Positions 52,932-61,495 of a DNA stretch of 64,000 nucleotides are shown here, in pieces. The stretch's first letter is position 1. The number at the start of each line of letters is the position of its first letter. The translations under genes and the position numbers were made by a program. The notes under the pieces were generated by a model. The model saw nothing but the letters and a program-made list of their open reading frames with translations, had not been told where the DNA came from and ran no database searches. Source of the stretch: Micrococcus sp. 2A (GTDB taxonomy: Bacteria; Actinomycetota; Actinomycetes; Actinomycetales; Micrococcaceae); NCBI RefSeq assembly GCF_039519235.1, contig NZ_CP154351.1, positions 806,001 to 870,000 of the forward strand, given 5' to 3'.

Positions 52932-53465
52932 TCAGCACCGCCCCTCGAGGCGGTGGCCGAGCCGGGAGAACACCCGGCCGAGGGTCTCCGCCTCCCCGGG
53001 CTCCAGGGAGCTGAGGAAGAGGTCGTCGATCTCGCGCGCGTGATGGACGGCTGCGCGGCGGAAGGCGCGGCGGCCCTCGTCCGTGATCACAGCCTCGAAT
53101 CCGCGCCGGTCCCGTTCCGCGGGGTGGCGCTCGATCAGGCCGCGGGCCACGAGGCTCTTGACCTGGTACGTCATGCGCGAGGGGGAGAAGACCATGCGCC
53201 CGGCGAGCTCTCCGAGGCGCAGGCGGCCATCGGGGGACTCGTAGAGGAGCAGCAGCAGGTTGTAGTCGGCCAGCGAGAGCCCGGCGTCCCGCTTCAGTCC
53301 GCGCTCGAGCAGCTCGGAGAGCATCTGGGTGGACTCGAAGTACGCGCGCCACGCCTGCTGGGCCGCACCCTCAGGCCTGCGGTCCTCGGGGGCGGAGCCG
53401 TACCACGTCGCGGCGTCGGCGGAGCCGGGAACCGGCTCAGGCGCCGGGGTTGAGGAGCTGGTCAA
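52932..53465 (-). CDS. MarR-family transcriptional regulator
   Basis: The 177-residue protein has a winged helix typical of MarR: ADYNLLLLLYESPDGRLRLGELAGRMVFSPSRMTYQVKSLVARGLIERHPAERDRRGFEAVITDEGRR. The TTG start overlaps the end of the reductase gene by 29 bases, making it the last gene of the three-gene operon. It probably represses that operon in response to a small ligand; the ligand is unknown. Confidence 0.88.
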   Translation of the reverse strand: MTSSSTPAPEPVPGSADAATWYGSAPEDRRPEGAAQQAWRAYFESTQMLSELLERGLKRDAGLSLADYNLLLLLYESPDGRLRLGELAGRMVFSPSRMTYQVKSLVARGLIERHPAERDRRGFEAVITDEGRRAFRRAAVHHAREIDDLFLSSLEPGEAETLGRVFSRLGHRLEGRC

Positions 53466-54108
53466 ACGGAGTCACCTCCAGCTCTGCCTCGCCCTTCGCG
53501 CGGCGCGGCCGCGCGGGGCGCAGGAGCATGACCTCGGCGAGGTCCCTCCCTGCGGCCGCGATGCGCGCGCTCAGCGGGTGGTCCCGCATGGACGCCGCGG
53601 CCCCGGTCACCTCGCCCCAGTCGTCCGAGGCGGCGAACACCGCCGTGGGGATGATGCGCGTGCGCAGGTAGGAGAAGAGCGGCCGCATCGCGGTGTCGAT
53701 CATGAGCGAGTGCCGCGCGGTGCCACCGGTCGCGCCGAGCAGCACGGCGGTGCCGCGCACGGCGTCGTCGTCCACGAGGTCCCAGAAGGCCTTGAAAAGG
53801 CCCGCATAGGACGCCTTGAAGGTGGGGGAGACGGCGATGACGGCGTCGGCCTGCTCGACCTCGTCGAGCGCGGCGCGCAGTGCCGGGGAGGTGGTGGCGG
53901 TCACCTGCGCCTGGGCGACGTCGACCGCCAGCTCCCGCAGGGTGATGAGGTGGATCTCGGGGGCCGAGCCCCGGCCCGCGAGGGCGCTCGAGGCCGCCTC
54001 GGCGAGGCGCTCGGCGAGCATGCGGGTCTGGGACGACTCCCCGAGGCCGCCGGAGACGACGGCGATGTGCCGCGTCTCGGGCGTGAACGGGCCGGTGACG
54101 GCGCTCAT
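53437..54108 (-). CDS. NADPH-dependent FMN reductase (CE1759 type)
   Basis: The 223-residue flavodoxin-fold protein has IAVVSGGLGESSQTRMLAERL (phosphate-binding loop), VIAVSPTFKASYAGLFKAFWDLVD and GTAVLLGATGGTARHSLMID, as in the CE1759 family of flavin reductases. It should supply reduced FMN to the LLM monooxygenase encoded upstream; the two genes overlap by four bases (ATGA) and are paired in many actinobacteria. Confidence 0.9.
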   Translation of the reverse strand: MSAVTGPFTPETRHIAVVSGGLGESSQTRMLAERLAEAASSALAGRGSAPEIHLITLRELAVDVAQAQVTATTSPALRAALDEVEQADAVIAVSPTFKASYAGLFKAFWDLVDDDAVRGTAVLLGATGGTARHSLMIDTAMRPLFSYLRTRIIPTAVFAASDDWGEVTGAAASMRDHPLSARIAAAGRDLAEVMLLRPARPRRAKGEAELEVTPFDQLLNPGA

Positions 54109-55250
54109 CGGCCGGACTCCCGCTCCGCGTGGGCGGCCGAGCCCTCGGCGCCGCCGGGGACGGGCGCCTCGCCGCGACGGGCGCGCTCGACGAGGAACGC
54201 GTGGGTGGGCGCCTCGGGCACGTCGGCCGGCGTGAGGGCGTCGAACTCCCTGCGGAGCACGGGGAGCACCTCGTCGCCCAGGATGTCGATCTGCTTCAGG
54301 ACGGTGTCCGTGGGCAGGCCCGCATGGTCGATCAGGAACATCTGACGCTGATAGTCGCCCACCCAGTCGCGGAAGCCGAGGGTCCGCTCGATGACCTCCT
54401 GCGGGGAGCCCACGGTCAGCGGGGTCTGGCGGGTGAAGTCCTCGAGGGAGGGGCCGTGGCCGTACACCGGCGCGTTGTCGAAGTACGGGCGGAACTCCTT
54501 GACGGCGTCCTGCGAGTTCTTGGCCATGTAGACCTGGCCGCCGAGGCCCACGTAGGCCTGGTGTGCCTTGCCGTGGCCGTAGTGCTCGAAGCGCTGGCGG
54601 TACAGGCGCACCATCTGGATGACGTGCTCCTTGTTCCAGAAGATGTTGTTGTGGAAGAAGCCGTCGCCGTAGTAGGCGGCCTGCTCGGCGATCTCGGGCG
54701 AGCGGATGGAGCCGTGCCACACGAAGGGCGCCACGCCGTCGAGCGGCTGGGGCGTGAGGGTGAAGTCCTGCAGCGGGGTGCGGTGCTTGCCGCTCCAGTC
54801 AACGGTCTCCTCGTGCCATAGGCGGTAGAGGAGGTGGTAGTTCTCTACGGCGAGCTGGATGCCCTGGCGGATGTCCTTGCCGAACCACGGGTACACGGGT
54901 CCGGTGTTGCCGCGGCCCAGGGTGAGGTCCACGCGGCCGTCGGCGAGGTGCTGCAGGTACGCGTAGTCCTCGGCCAGGCGCACCGGGTCCATCGTGGTGA
55001 TGAGCGTGGTCGCCGTGGAGAGCTGGATCTTCTCCGTCACGGCCGCCAGGTACGCGAGCAGCGTGGGCGGGTTGCCCGGGGCCACGAACGGCGGGTTGTG
55101 GTGCTGGCCCGTGGCGAACACGTCGAAGCCCGCCTGCTCGGCGTGCCGCGCGATACGCACGGTGTCCTTGATGCGCTGGTGCTCGGTGGGGGTGGTGCCG
55201 GTGGTCGGATCGGTGGTGATGTCACCGATCGTGAAGACGCCGAACTGCAT
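54105..55250 (-). CDS. LLM-class flavin-dependent monooxygenase (CE1758 type)
   Basis: The 381-residue luciferase-like barrel protein begins MQFGVFTIGDITTDP and contains VRIARHAEQAGFDVFATGQHHNPPF, TTLITTMDPVRLAEDYAYLQHLADGRVDLTLGRGN, the standard LLM signature. It uses FMNH2 and O2; substrate unknown, possibly an organosulfur or other xenobiotic compound. GAAGGAG precedes the ATG. It is the first gene of a monooxygenase-reductase-MarR operon. Confidence 0.9.
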   Translation of the reverse strand: MQFGVFTIGDITTDPTTGTTPTEHQRIKDTVRIARHAEQAGFDVFATGQHHNPPFVAPGNPPTLLAYLAAVTEKIQLSTATTLITTMDPVRLAEDYAYLQHLADGRVDLTLGRGNTGPVYPWFGKDIRQGIQLAVENYHLLYRLWHEETVDWSGKHRTPLQDFTLTPQPLDGVAPFVWHGSIRSPEIAEQAAYYGDGFFHNNIFWNKEHVIQMVRLYRQRFEHYGHGKAHQAYVGLGGQVYMAKNSQDAVKEFRPYFDNAPVYGHGPSLEDFTRQTPLTVGSPQEVIERTLGFRDWVGDYQRQMFLIDHAGLPTDTVLKQIDILGDEVLPVLRREFDALTPADVPEAPTHAFLVERARRGEAPVPGGAEGSAAHAERESGR

Positions 55251-55316
55251 GGGCTGCTCCTTCGGGGCGGGGCGGGGCGGGGCCGGACGGGCGAGGGGGC
55301 GGGCCCCTCGTCGTCT

Positions 55317-55341
55317 TTCAAAACTGAACCATATCCGTCAA
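55317..55341 (-). promoter_or_regulatory. Promoter/operator region of the LLM-reductase-marR operon
   Basis: An AT-rich patch, unusual in this genome, contains the imperfect inverted repeat TTCAAAACTGAA (55318-55329) and a minus-strand TTGACG (55341-55336) resembling a -35. The repeat has the size of a MarR half-site pair and is a candidate operator. Confidence 0.4.
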
Positions 55342-55396
55342 CGCGTGCCGAGCCGGGGGTATTCCGGGAGGACGACGACGGCGGGACACTGGTCGC

Positions 55397-55975
55397 ATGA
55401 CCGGGACCTTCGACGCAGGCCGCCTCGCGCACGTGAACGCCGTGACGGTGCAGCAGATGACCACGTGGAACTCCAACGACATGGCGATCCTCGGCCCCGA
55501 CGGGGAGACCGTGGCGACGGTGGTGACCCGAGGCGGGGGCTTGAGCCGCATGCTGATGGGCTCGCGTGAGTTCGACGTGGTGGACGGGGAGGACGGCCGC
55601 GTCCTCTTCCACCTGCAGGACCCGGCGACCTTCGGGCGGGACCGCTTCCAGGTGTTCGACGCGCAGGGGTATCCGCTGGCCAACGTGGCCCGGGAGTTCG
55701 CGTTCTTCCGCACCGCCGTGAGCGTGGAGGTGGTCGACGGGACGCGGTTCTCCGTGACGGGCGACCTGTTCGACTACGACTACACGTTCGCGGCCGGGGA
55801 GCGGCAGATCGCCCGCGTGACGGCGGAGTTCGCCGGGTTCCTGAACGCTCTCGCGGGGCGCTCGCGGTACCAGCTCACCGTGGACCCCGCGATGCCGCCC
55901 GTGGTGCGCTGCGCGGTGCTGGGCACGGCGATCGCCCTGGACCTGCTGCGCGCGAAGGACCAGCGGAAGAACTGA
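55397..55975 (+). CDS. LURP-one-related / scramblase-like protein
   Basis: The 192-residue protein has the Tubby-C2-like beta-barrel pattern: WNSNDMAILGPDGETVATVV, FDVVDGEDGRVLFHLQDP, RFQVFDAQGYPLANVAREF, ending in a hydrophobic helix with VVRCAVLGTAIALDLLRAKD, the membrane-tethering end of phospholipid-scramblase/LURP-one families. Role unknown. GACACT six bases before the ATG may be a degenerate leaderless -10. It is divergent from the LLM operon. Confidence 0.8.
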   Translation: MTGTFDAGRLAHVNAVTVQQMTTWNSNDMAILGPDGETVATVVTRGGGLSRMLMGSREFDVVDGEDGRVLFHLQDPATFGRDRFQVFDAQGYPLANVAREFAFFRTAVSVEVVDGTRFSVTGDLFDYDYTFAAGERQIARVTAEFAGFLNALAGRSRYQLTVDPAMPPVVRCAVLGTAIALDLLRAKDQRKN

Positions 55976-56033
55976 GCGGGCGCGGTCTCGGCAGGCCCGG
56001 TGTGAGCCGGACTGCACCACACACCGGAAGCCC

Positions 56034-56039
56034 TAAGCT
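56034..56039 (+). promoter_or_regulatory. -10 hexamer of the leaderless MFS gene promoter
   Basis: TAAGCT, six bases (TCTGGG) before GTG 56046. Confidence 0.65.
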
Positions 56040-56045
56040 TCTGGG

Positions 56046-57461
56046 GTGGACTTCGGAGCGTACGGACGGTTGCTGCAGGACCCTCGGATCCGCCAACTGC
56101 TGATGGTGGGCTTCATCGCCCGCTTCCCCCACACGGCGGCCGGCGTGATCCTCACGCTGCACGTGGCGCTGACGCTCGGCCTCGGCTACGGCCAGGCCGG
56201 CCTCGCGGCGGCGGCCATGACGCTGGGCATCGCCGTCGGCGCTCCGTGGCGCGGCCGCGTGGTCGACGCCAAGGGTCTGCGCCGGGCGCTGCTGCCGTCC
56301 GTGGTGGCGGAGGCCCTCATCTGGCCGATCGTGCCGTGGCTGCCCTTCCCCTGGATGCTGCTGGCCGTGTTCCTCGGCGGCGTGTTCGCGCTGCCCATCT
56401 TCTCCGTGGTGCGCCAGGGCCTCGGCGTGCTCACTCACGGCAAGGATCGCCAGACCGCGTTCGCCCTCGACTCGATCATCACCGAGACCATCTTCATGAT
56501 GGGCCCGGCCCTCGGCGCCGTGGTGGCCGCCACGTGGTCCAGCGCGCTCGGGCTGACCATCGTGGGCCTCTCCAGCGCCCTTGGCGGCCTGCTGCTGATG
56601 TGGTTCAACCCGCCGACGCGCTCGAGCCAGCTGGCCGTCGTCGGGCCGGCCACGGACGACCCGTACACGGAGGCCGAGGACCGCGATCAGGCGGTGGCCC
56701 AGTCCGTGCACGGCGCGCCGATGCACGTGGAGATGACCGCCCCGGACCTCGCCACGGGCACCGTGCCGCTGGTGACCGGAGCGATCCCGATCATCACGGG
56801 TGCCATGCCCCGCATCGCGGAGGACGGCTCCGGGCCGGTGCCCCAGGCCCGCCTGGGCCTGACGCGGCGGGAGCGGCTCGCGCTGTGGCGGGAGAAGAAC
56901 TTCGCGTGGGTCACCCCGGAGGCCCTGGGCGTGCTCGTGGTGTCCATGGCGGCGGGCATCGTGATGGTGGGCACCGAGGTGTCCATGGTGGCCGAGCTGG
57001 AGCGCGCCGGCCAGGCGGCCGCGGTGGGCGTGGTGTATGCGCTGTGGTGCGGTGCCTCGGCGATCGGCGGCCTGTTCTACGGGGCTTGGGGGCGCCAGGT
57101 CCACCCGTACCTGCTCATGGCCCTGTTCGCCCTGTTCACGATGCCCATGGCGGTCGTGGACGGTCTGTGGCCGCTGGCGCTCGCCTCGATCCCCTCGGGC
57201 CTGCTCACGGCGCCCACGCTGGCCGCTGCGTCCTCGCGGCTCTCGAACCTGGTGGTGGAGGAGCGCCGCGGCGAGGCGATGGGCTTCTACGGCTCGGCCA
57301 TGACTGCGGGCGCCGCTCTCGGCGCGCCGGTGGCGGGCGTCTTCATCGACGCGATCTCGCCGGCGGCCGGCTACGTGTTCGCCGCCCTCGTGGGCTTCGT
57401 GCTCGTGGCGGTGGCCGCGCTGGCCACGCTGACCCGACGACGGCGGAGTGCCGCGCGCTGA
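56046..57461 (+). CDS. Major facilitator superfamily transporter
   Basis: The 471-residue protein has about twelve helices and a long cytoplasmic loop between helices 6 and 7 (about 195-285) containing a threefold TG-[TA]-[VIM]-P repeat (TGTVPLVTGAIPIITGAMP). The first half has AVGAPWRGRVVDAKGLRRALL, an MFS motif A variant. Export of a small molecule or drug is likely but the substrate is unknown. The GTG is fixed by the leaderless -10. Confidence 0.88.
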   Translation: MDFGAYGRLLQDPRIRQLLMVGFIARFPHTAAGVILTLHVALTLGLGYGQAGLAAAAMTLGIAVGAPWRGRVVDAKGLRRALLPSVVAEALIWPIVPWLPFPWMLLAVFLGGVFALPIFSVVRQGLGVLTHGKDRQTAFALDSIITETIFMMGPALGAVVAATWSSALGLTIVGLSSALGGLLLMWFNPPTRSSQLAVVGPATDDPYTEAEDRDQAVAQSVHGAPMHVEMTAPDLATGTVPLVTGAIPIITGAMPRIAEDGSGPVPQARLGLTRRERLALWREKNFAWVTPEALGVLVVSMAAGIVMVGTEVSMVAELERAGQAAAVGVVYALWCGASAIGGLFYGAWGRQVHPYLLMALFALFTMPMAVVDGLWPLALASIPSGLLTAPTLAAASSRLSNLVVEERRGEAMGFYGSAMTAGAALGAPVAGVFIDAISPAAGYVFAALVGFVLVAVAALATLTRRRRSAAR

Positions 57462-57479
57462 CCGCGGCGGTGGCGGCGG

Positions 57480-57794
57480 TCAGCGGGTGAGGTCGCCCGG
57501 CCACCAGCGCCGCACGATGGTGAACAGCAGCGTGACCGCGGCGAGCGCGACGAGAGCGGCGGCGGCGGAGAACGCGGCCGCGGCGTCGCCGACGGCGTCC
57601 CACCCTTCGTCGCTGAGGGTGGAGATCATGGACAGGGCGGACCCGCCGAACGCGAGGGTGAGGATCACGCCGAACCCGCCGAGTACGAGGTCCGCCGCGC
57701 GCACCGCAGCGGCCCACGTTCGGCGCCGTGCGTCCGTGAGCAGCAGCCCAGCCCCGGCGAGGGAGGCCAGCGAGCCGAGGACGGGGAGGTTCAC
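57480..57794 (-). CDS. Small membrane protein of unknown function
   Basis: The 104-residue protein has about three hydrophobic helices (roughly 5-18, 33-55, 72-93) and a basic end (IVRRWWPGDLTR). Its GTG overlaps the stop of the dienelactone hydrolase gene by four bases, so the two are co-translated. No family recognised. Confidence 0.7.
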   Translation of the reverse strand: MNLPVLGSLASLAGAGLLLTDARRRTWAAAVRAADLVLGGFGVILTLAFGGSALSMISTLSDEGWDAVGDAAAAFSAAAALVALAAVTLLFTIVRRWWPGDLTR

Positions 57795-58372
57795 GCCAAC
57801 AGCTCGTGGATGCGGCGGACCACCACGTCCGTGAGGTCGGCGTCGTAGCCGGAGGTCGAGGAGTCCATGAACAGGTGCTCGGCGCTCTCGTACTCGAAGA
57901 GCACCGCGGGGGCGTCCGGATTCTCATCCGTCGCGGCGATCGAGCGGGCCAGCGGCAGGTCCTCGTCCCTGACCCAGGCGTCCTCGGAGGCGAGGTGCAC
58001 CTGCAGGGCCGTGTGGGGCTGCCACAGAGGGGCGAACGCGGTGAGCGGGACGAACCCGGAGATGTCGATGCACGCGCGGAAGGCGGGCACGGTCTGAGCC
58101 GCCTTGTGGGCGGGGACCACGCCCATCGAGACACCGGCGACGACGGACGCGGACGGGAACTCCGCGGCCACGCGCATGCCCTCGAGCGCGATCCGGTCGA
58201 AGCCGCCGAGCCTCTCCACGTGCGCGATGCCCTCCTGCGGGGTGCCGAACACGGCGCCGTCGAAGAGGTCCGGGGTGTGCACCTGGTGGCCGCCGGAGGC
58301 GATCTTCTCGGCGAGGTCGCGGACACCGTCCGTGAGGCCGAGGGCGTGGTGGAAGAGGATGATCTGAGCCAT
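57791..58372 (-). CDS. Dienelactone hydrolase family alpha/beta hydrolase
   Basis: The 193-residue protein has the DLH fold (IILFHHALGLTDGVRDLAEKIASGGHQVHTPDLFDG) but the nucleophile elbow is AGVSMG, i.e. Ser where true dienelactone hydrolases have Cys, with the acid and base in ASEDAWVRDEDLP and ESAEHLFMD. It is probably a DLH-like esterase rather than a bona fide dienelactone hydrolase. ATG 58372 is seven bases after TACGCT on the minus strand (leaderless). Confidence 0.82.
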   Translation of the reverse strand: MAQIILFHHALGLTDGVRDLAEKIASGGHQVHTPDLFDGAVFGTPQEGIAHVERLGGFDRIALEGMRVAAEFPSASVVAGVSMGVVPAHKAAQTVPAFRACIDISGFVPLTAFAPLWQPHTALQVHLASEDAWVRDEDLPLARSIAATDENPDAPAVLFEYESAEHLFMDSSTSGYDADLTDVVVRRIHELLA

Positions 58373-58375
58373 GGG

Positions 58376-61300
58376 TCACAGCGTAGACGCGTGGCCGGAC
58401 ACCGCAGCGGGTCCGCGGGCGGGCTCTCTGCTGGGGAAGGACAGCTGAGCGGGGATGCCGGGCTCCGGGTGATCGGGGGAGACGAAGACTGCCCGGCCGG
58501 GAAGCGGCTCCACCGCGATGACCTTCGGCCACACGAGCCGGTGCTCCCCGCTCGTGCCCGCCGGCACGTAGAACCGGTGGGGGAGGTGCAGCAGGAGGCG
58601 TGAGGTCGCGAGGTCGCGGCCGCCCAGGGCCGCGAACCGCACCCGTCTCCCCCGCTGGGTGCCCAGCCAGTGGTGCAGCTCCTCATCGAAGGACCGGTAC
58701 GTCTCGCCCACCCGGAGACCTGCCCAGCCGGCCCACCCGGTGACCACCGCGGTGCCGCCGTGATCGGCGAGCGCGTCGAGCGCCGCGACGGCAGCCTGGG
58801 CGGCCTCGTCGCCCCCGTCGGGGGTGAGGACGGTGTGGCCATGGGGCAGGCCCGGGTGACCCGTCTCTCCGGAGCCGTCGAGCACGAGCACGCCGCCCGG
58901 CCCACGCGCGGCCACGTCGAGGACGGACTCCAGGATCAGCTCGCGGCCGCCGGCCGCCTCCGCGATCCATGCCGTGTTCCCCGCGGAGCCGTGCGGCCAG
59001 CGCCAGGCCACGTGCCGTGCGCGGGACGCGTCGTCGATGAGGGCGAGAGCGTCGCGGCCCCGCCTGCTCGAGCGGTCGGGGGCCCACACTCCCGGGAGGG
59101 CGGGAGAGACCACCGGCGCCGGTGTCGGCCAGCATCCCTGCGCGTACGCGTCCCTCACGTGCTCCACGACGGCCCCCCACGAAGCGGCGGTGGCGGCCGG
59201 CACGGCCTCCTCGCCCGCCCGCCGCCACACGGGTTCGGCGGCAGCCACCGCCCACTGCGAGGCACGGAACGCGACGGGCGCGCGGCCCGCCCGGGAGAGG
59301 ATGGCCGATCCGGGGCGGGAGGCGTCCAGGCGGAAGGCGTCCCGCGAGCCGACGAGGTCCCAGGACTCCTGCTCCGTGGCCGTGCGCAGGGCGATCGTGG
59401 CGCCCAGGTTGGAGCGGATGTCCCCGCTGACTGCACCCGTCGCCCGCTGCGTTGCGAGCAGCAGGTGGAATCCGAGGGACCGCCCGGTCGCGGCGAGGCG
59501 CTGGAGCACCGCACCGGCGTCGGGGTGGTCGTCCATGAGGACCCGCAGCTCGTCGACCGCCACCACCAGGCGTGGCAGCGCCACGTCCGGACGGCGACGG
59601 CGGAAGGCGGGGTAGTCGCTCACCCCGAGCCCCGCGAAGAGCGCCTCGCGTCGCCTCAGCTCAGCGCTGATCGCCGAGAGGGCGCGCAGCGAGGCGGCGC
59701 CCACGTGGTTCGTCTCCACGCTCATGGTGTGCGGAAGGGCAGCCAGATGCCCGAAGGATGCCCCGCCCTTGAAGTCCAGCAGGATGAAGGCGAGCTCGGC
59801 CGGAGGGTGGTGCGCGCTCAGACCCACGAGCAGGGACAGCAACAGGTCGGACTTCCCCGAGCCCGTCGTCCCGGCGACCAGGATGTGGGGCCCGTCGGCC
59901 GCGAGATCCAGCCACAGCCCGCCCGTGGCCGGCGGCCCGCCAGCGGGCGGCCGGGCGGGATCGCCCGTCGTCACGGGCGCGCGGACCCCGTCGACCGCCG
60001 AGAGCGTCCCCACCTGCGGCGGCGGGCGCAACGGCGGTGCCGCCGTCGTCCCCGAGAGGAGCCCGAGGCCGACGACGTCGTCGGCCAGCTCCAGGAGCCA
60101 CCACGTGAGGGTCGCGGGGGAGATGCCCGTCATCTCGACGTCGGCCAGCGTGGTCCCGTCCCCGGCGTGGTGGAGGGAACGGGCGGTGAGGTCGAGACGA
60201 TCCCCAGGCACGGAGGGGACGGACGGATCCTCGGCCTCGGCGCTGAATCGCACCTCGGACACCGGGCGCTGCGGATCCGCGGAGGGTGGCGGAGCGACGT
60301 CGGCCCGGCCCAGCGCCTCAAGCCATCGTGCCCGCGTCGGCGCGACCCAGTCCGAAGCCGGCAGACCGAGGTGCAGCTCGCGTGCGGCCGCCCCGCCCCG
60401 CCACCAGCACTCCCTGCCGTGGGGCGTGGTGACCGTGAGCGTCAGTCCCGCGGCCACGGCGTGGCGCAGGAGCTGGAAGAGCGCCCACCGGGCCGCGGCG
60501 TCGAGGGGACGCCGTGCACCGGTCACCGTGATGCTCCCCTCGTCGGCCAGGGTCGAGAGGGCGGGCTGTGACACGACGACGGCCTCCTGCCATTGCCGCG
60601 CGGCCTCCGGCCGGGACAGCGGAAACGGCCCCATGCCCGTCCCCCAGCGGAGGACGCAGGCTGCGTCCTGCCCCTGCCCTGAGACCCCGAAGCGATCCGC
60701 GGAGCGCGACCGCGCGGCACGGGTGACCTGCCCCGGGCACGGCACCTGGCCCGAGCGACGGGCGGCCAGCTCCGAGGCTCGGCCGCGCAGGGCACGGGCG
60801 TGCTCGCGCCGGGCACGTCGTTGCAGGCCGATCATGGTCCCGACCGTCAGGACCGACATCAGGCCGAACAGCAGGAAGAGCCCGCTTCCGCTGGTCAGGG
60901 CGAGCACGAGGCCGATGACGATCGGCCCGGCAGCCATGAGGAGCGGCAGCAGCATCGCCTGCTCGCCCGGGGGACTGCCGAGGTCGACGACGGCCGCCGC
61001 CACCTCGCGGGGCGGGTCCAGGGGACGCTGTGGCCCGCGCATCGTTCCGAGGGAGCATCGGCCCACGAGCAGGGGCTCCAGCCCGTTCCACTGCTCAGGC
61101 GTCGAGCGGCCAGGCCGTCGCACCGTGAGCCCGGCGGCCGCGAGGGCGAACCGAGTGGGGCGGGCGGGCGCGGTCGGGTCGTCCAGGAGGAGGTCGCCCG
61201 TGCCGCGCCCCGCCGAGACTCCGGCCGGCGAGACGGGAGCGATCCGCCCCGCGTCCGGTCCGTCCTCCGACAGGATGCTCAGTTCAGGCCCGGGGGCGCG

Positions 61301-61495
61301 TCGGGCCGGGCCCGCGCCGGCCGGACGGACGACGTAGGTGAGGGCGCCGGATGCGGAACGGCCGCGGCGGAGCGAGCCTGCGGGGAAGCGGCGGCGGACC
61401 TCGTCGTCCTGCCGTGCGGGGTCGGCGGGAAGGTCGGAGACGACCCAGACGTCGTCGTCCCCGGACTCGCCCAGGAGGCGCACGGTCCAGGTCAT
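58376..61495 (-). CDS. EssC-like FtsK/SpoIIIE ATPase with degenerate FHA domain
   Basis: The 1039-residue protein has an N-terminal soluble region whose DDPTAPARPTRFALAAAGLTVRRPGRST resembles a decayed FHA domain, a membrane hairpin (about 180-225), and two ATPase-like parts. The first is intact: Walker A GTTGSGKS at 542-549, LLDFKGGASFGHL, and Walker B VVAVDEL (near 645). The second (about 780-1000) keeps the fold but lacks a P-loop. This is the layout of EssC/EccC motors of type VII secretion. No WXG100 gene is visible nearby. It diverges from the tad operon. Confidence 0.82.
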   Translation of the reverse strand: MTWTVRLLGESGDDDVWVVSDLPADPARQDDEVRRRFPAGSLRRGRSASGALTYVVRPAGAGPARRAPGPELSILSEDGPDAGRIAPVSPAGVSAGRGTGDLLLDDPTAPARPTRFALAAAGLTVRRPGRSTPEQWNGLEPLLVGRCSLGTMRGPQRPLDPPREVAAAVVDLGSPPGEQAMLLPLLMAAGPIVIGLVLALTSGSGLFLLFGLMSVLTVGTMIGLQRRARREHARALRGRASELAARRSGQVPCPGQVTRAARSRSADRFGVSGQGQDAACVLRWGTGMGPFPLSRPEAARQWQEAVVVSQPALSTLADEGSITVTGARRPLDAAARWALFQLLRHAVAAGLTLTVTTPHGRECWWRGGAAARELHLGLPASDWVAPTRARWLEALGRADVAPPPSADPQRPVSEVRFSAEAEDPSVPSVPGDRLDLTARSLHHAGDGTTLADVEMTGISPATLTWWLLELADDVVGLGLLSGTTAAPPLRPPPQVGTLSAVDGVRAPVTTGDPARPPAGGPPATGGLWLDLAADGPHILVAGTTGSGKSDLLLSLLVGLSAHHPPAELAFILLDFKGGASFGHLAALPHTMSVETNHVGAASLRALSAISAELRRREALFAGLGVSDYPAFRRRRPDVALPRLVVAVDELRVLMDDHPDAGAVLQRLAATGRSLGFHLLLATQRATGAVSGDIRSNLGATIALRTATEQESWDLVGSRDAFRLDASRPGSAILSRAGRAPVAFRASQWAVAAAEPVWRRAGEEAVPAATAASWGAVVEHVRDAYAQGCWPTPAPVVSPALPGVWAPDRSSRRGRDALALIDDASRARHVAWRWPHGSAGNTAWIAEAAGGRELILESVLDVAARGPGGVLVLDGSGETGHPGLPHGHTVLTPDGGDEAAQAAVAALDALADHGGTAVVTGWAGWAGLRVGETYRSFDEELHHWLGTQRGRRVRFAALGGRDLATSRLLLHLPHRFYVPAGTSGEHRLVWPKVIAVEPLPGRAVFVSPDHPEPGIPAQLSFPSREPARGPAAVSGHASTL
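58380..58385 (-). promoter_or_regulatory. -10 hexamer of the leaderless hydrolase promoter
   Basis: Minus-strand TACGCT followed after seven bases (GTGACCC) by ATG 58372. It lies inside the 3' end of the EssC-like gene. Confidence 0.65.
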
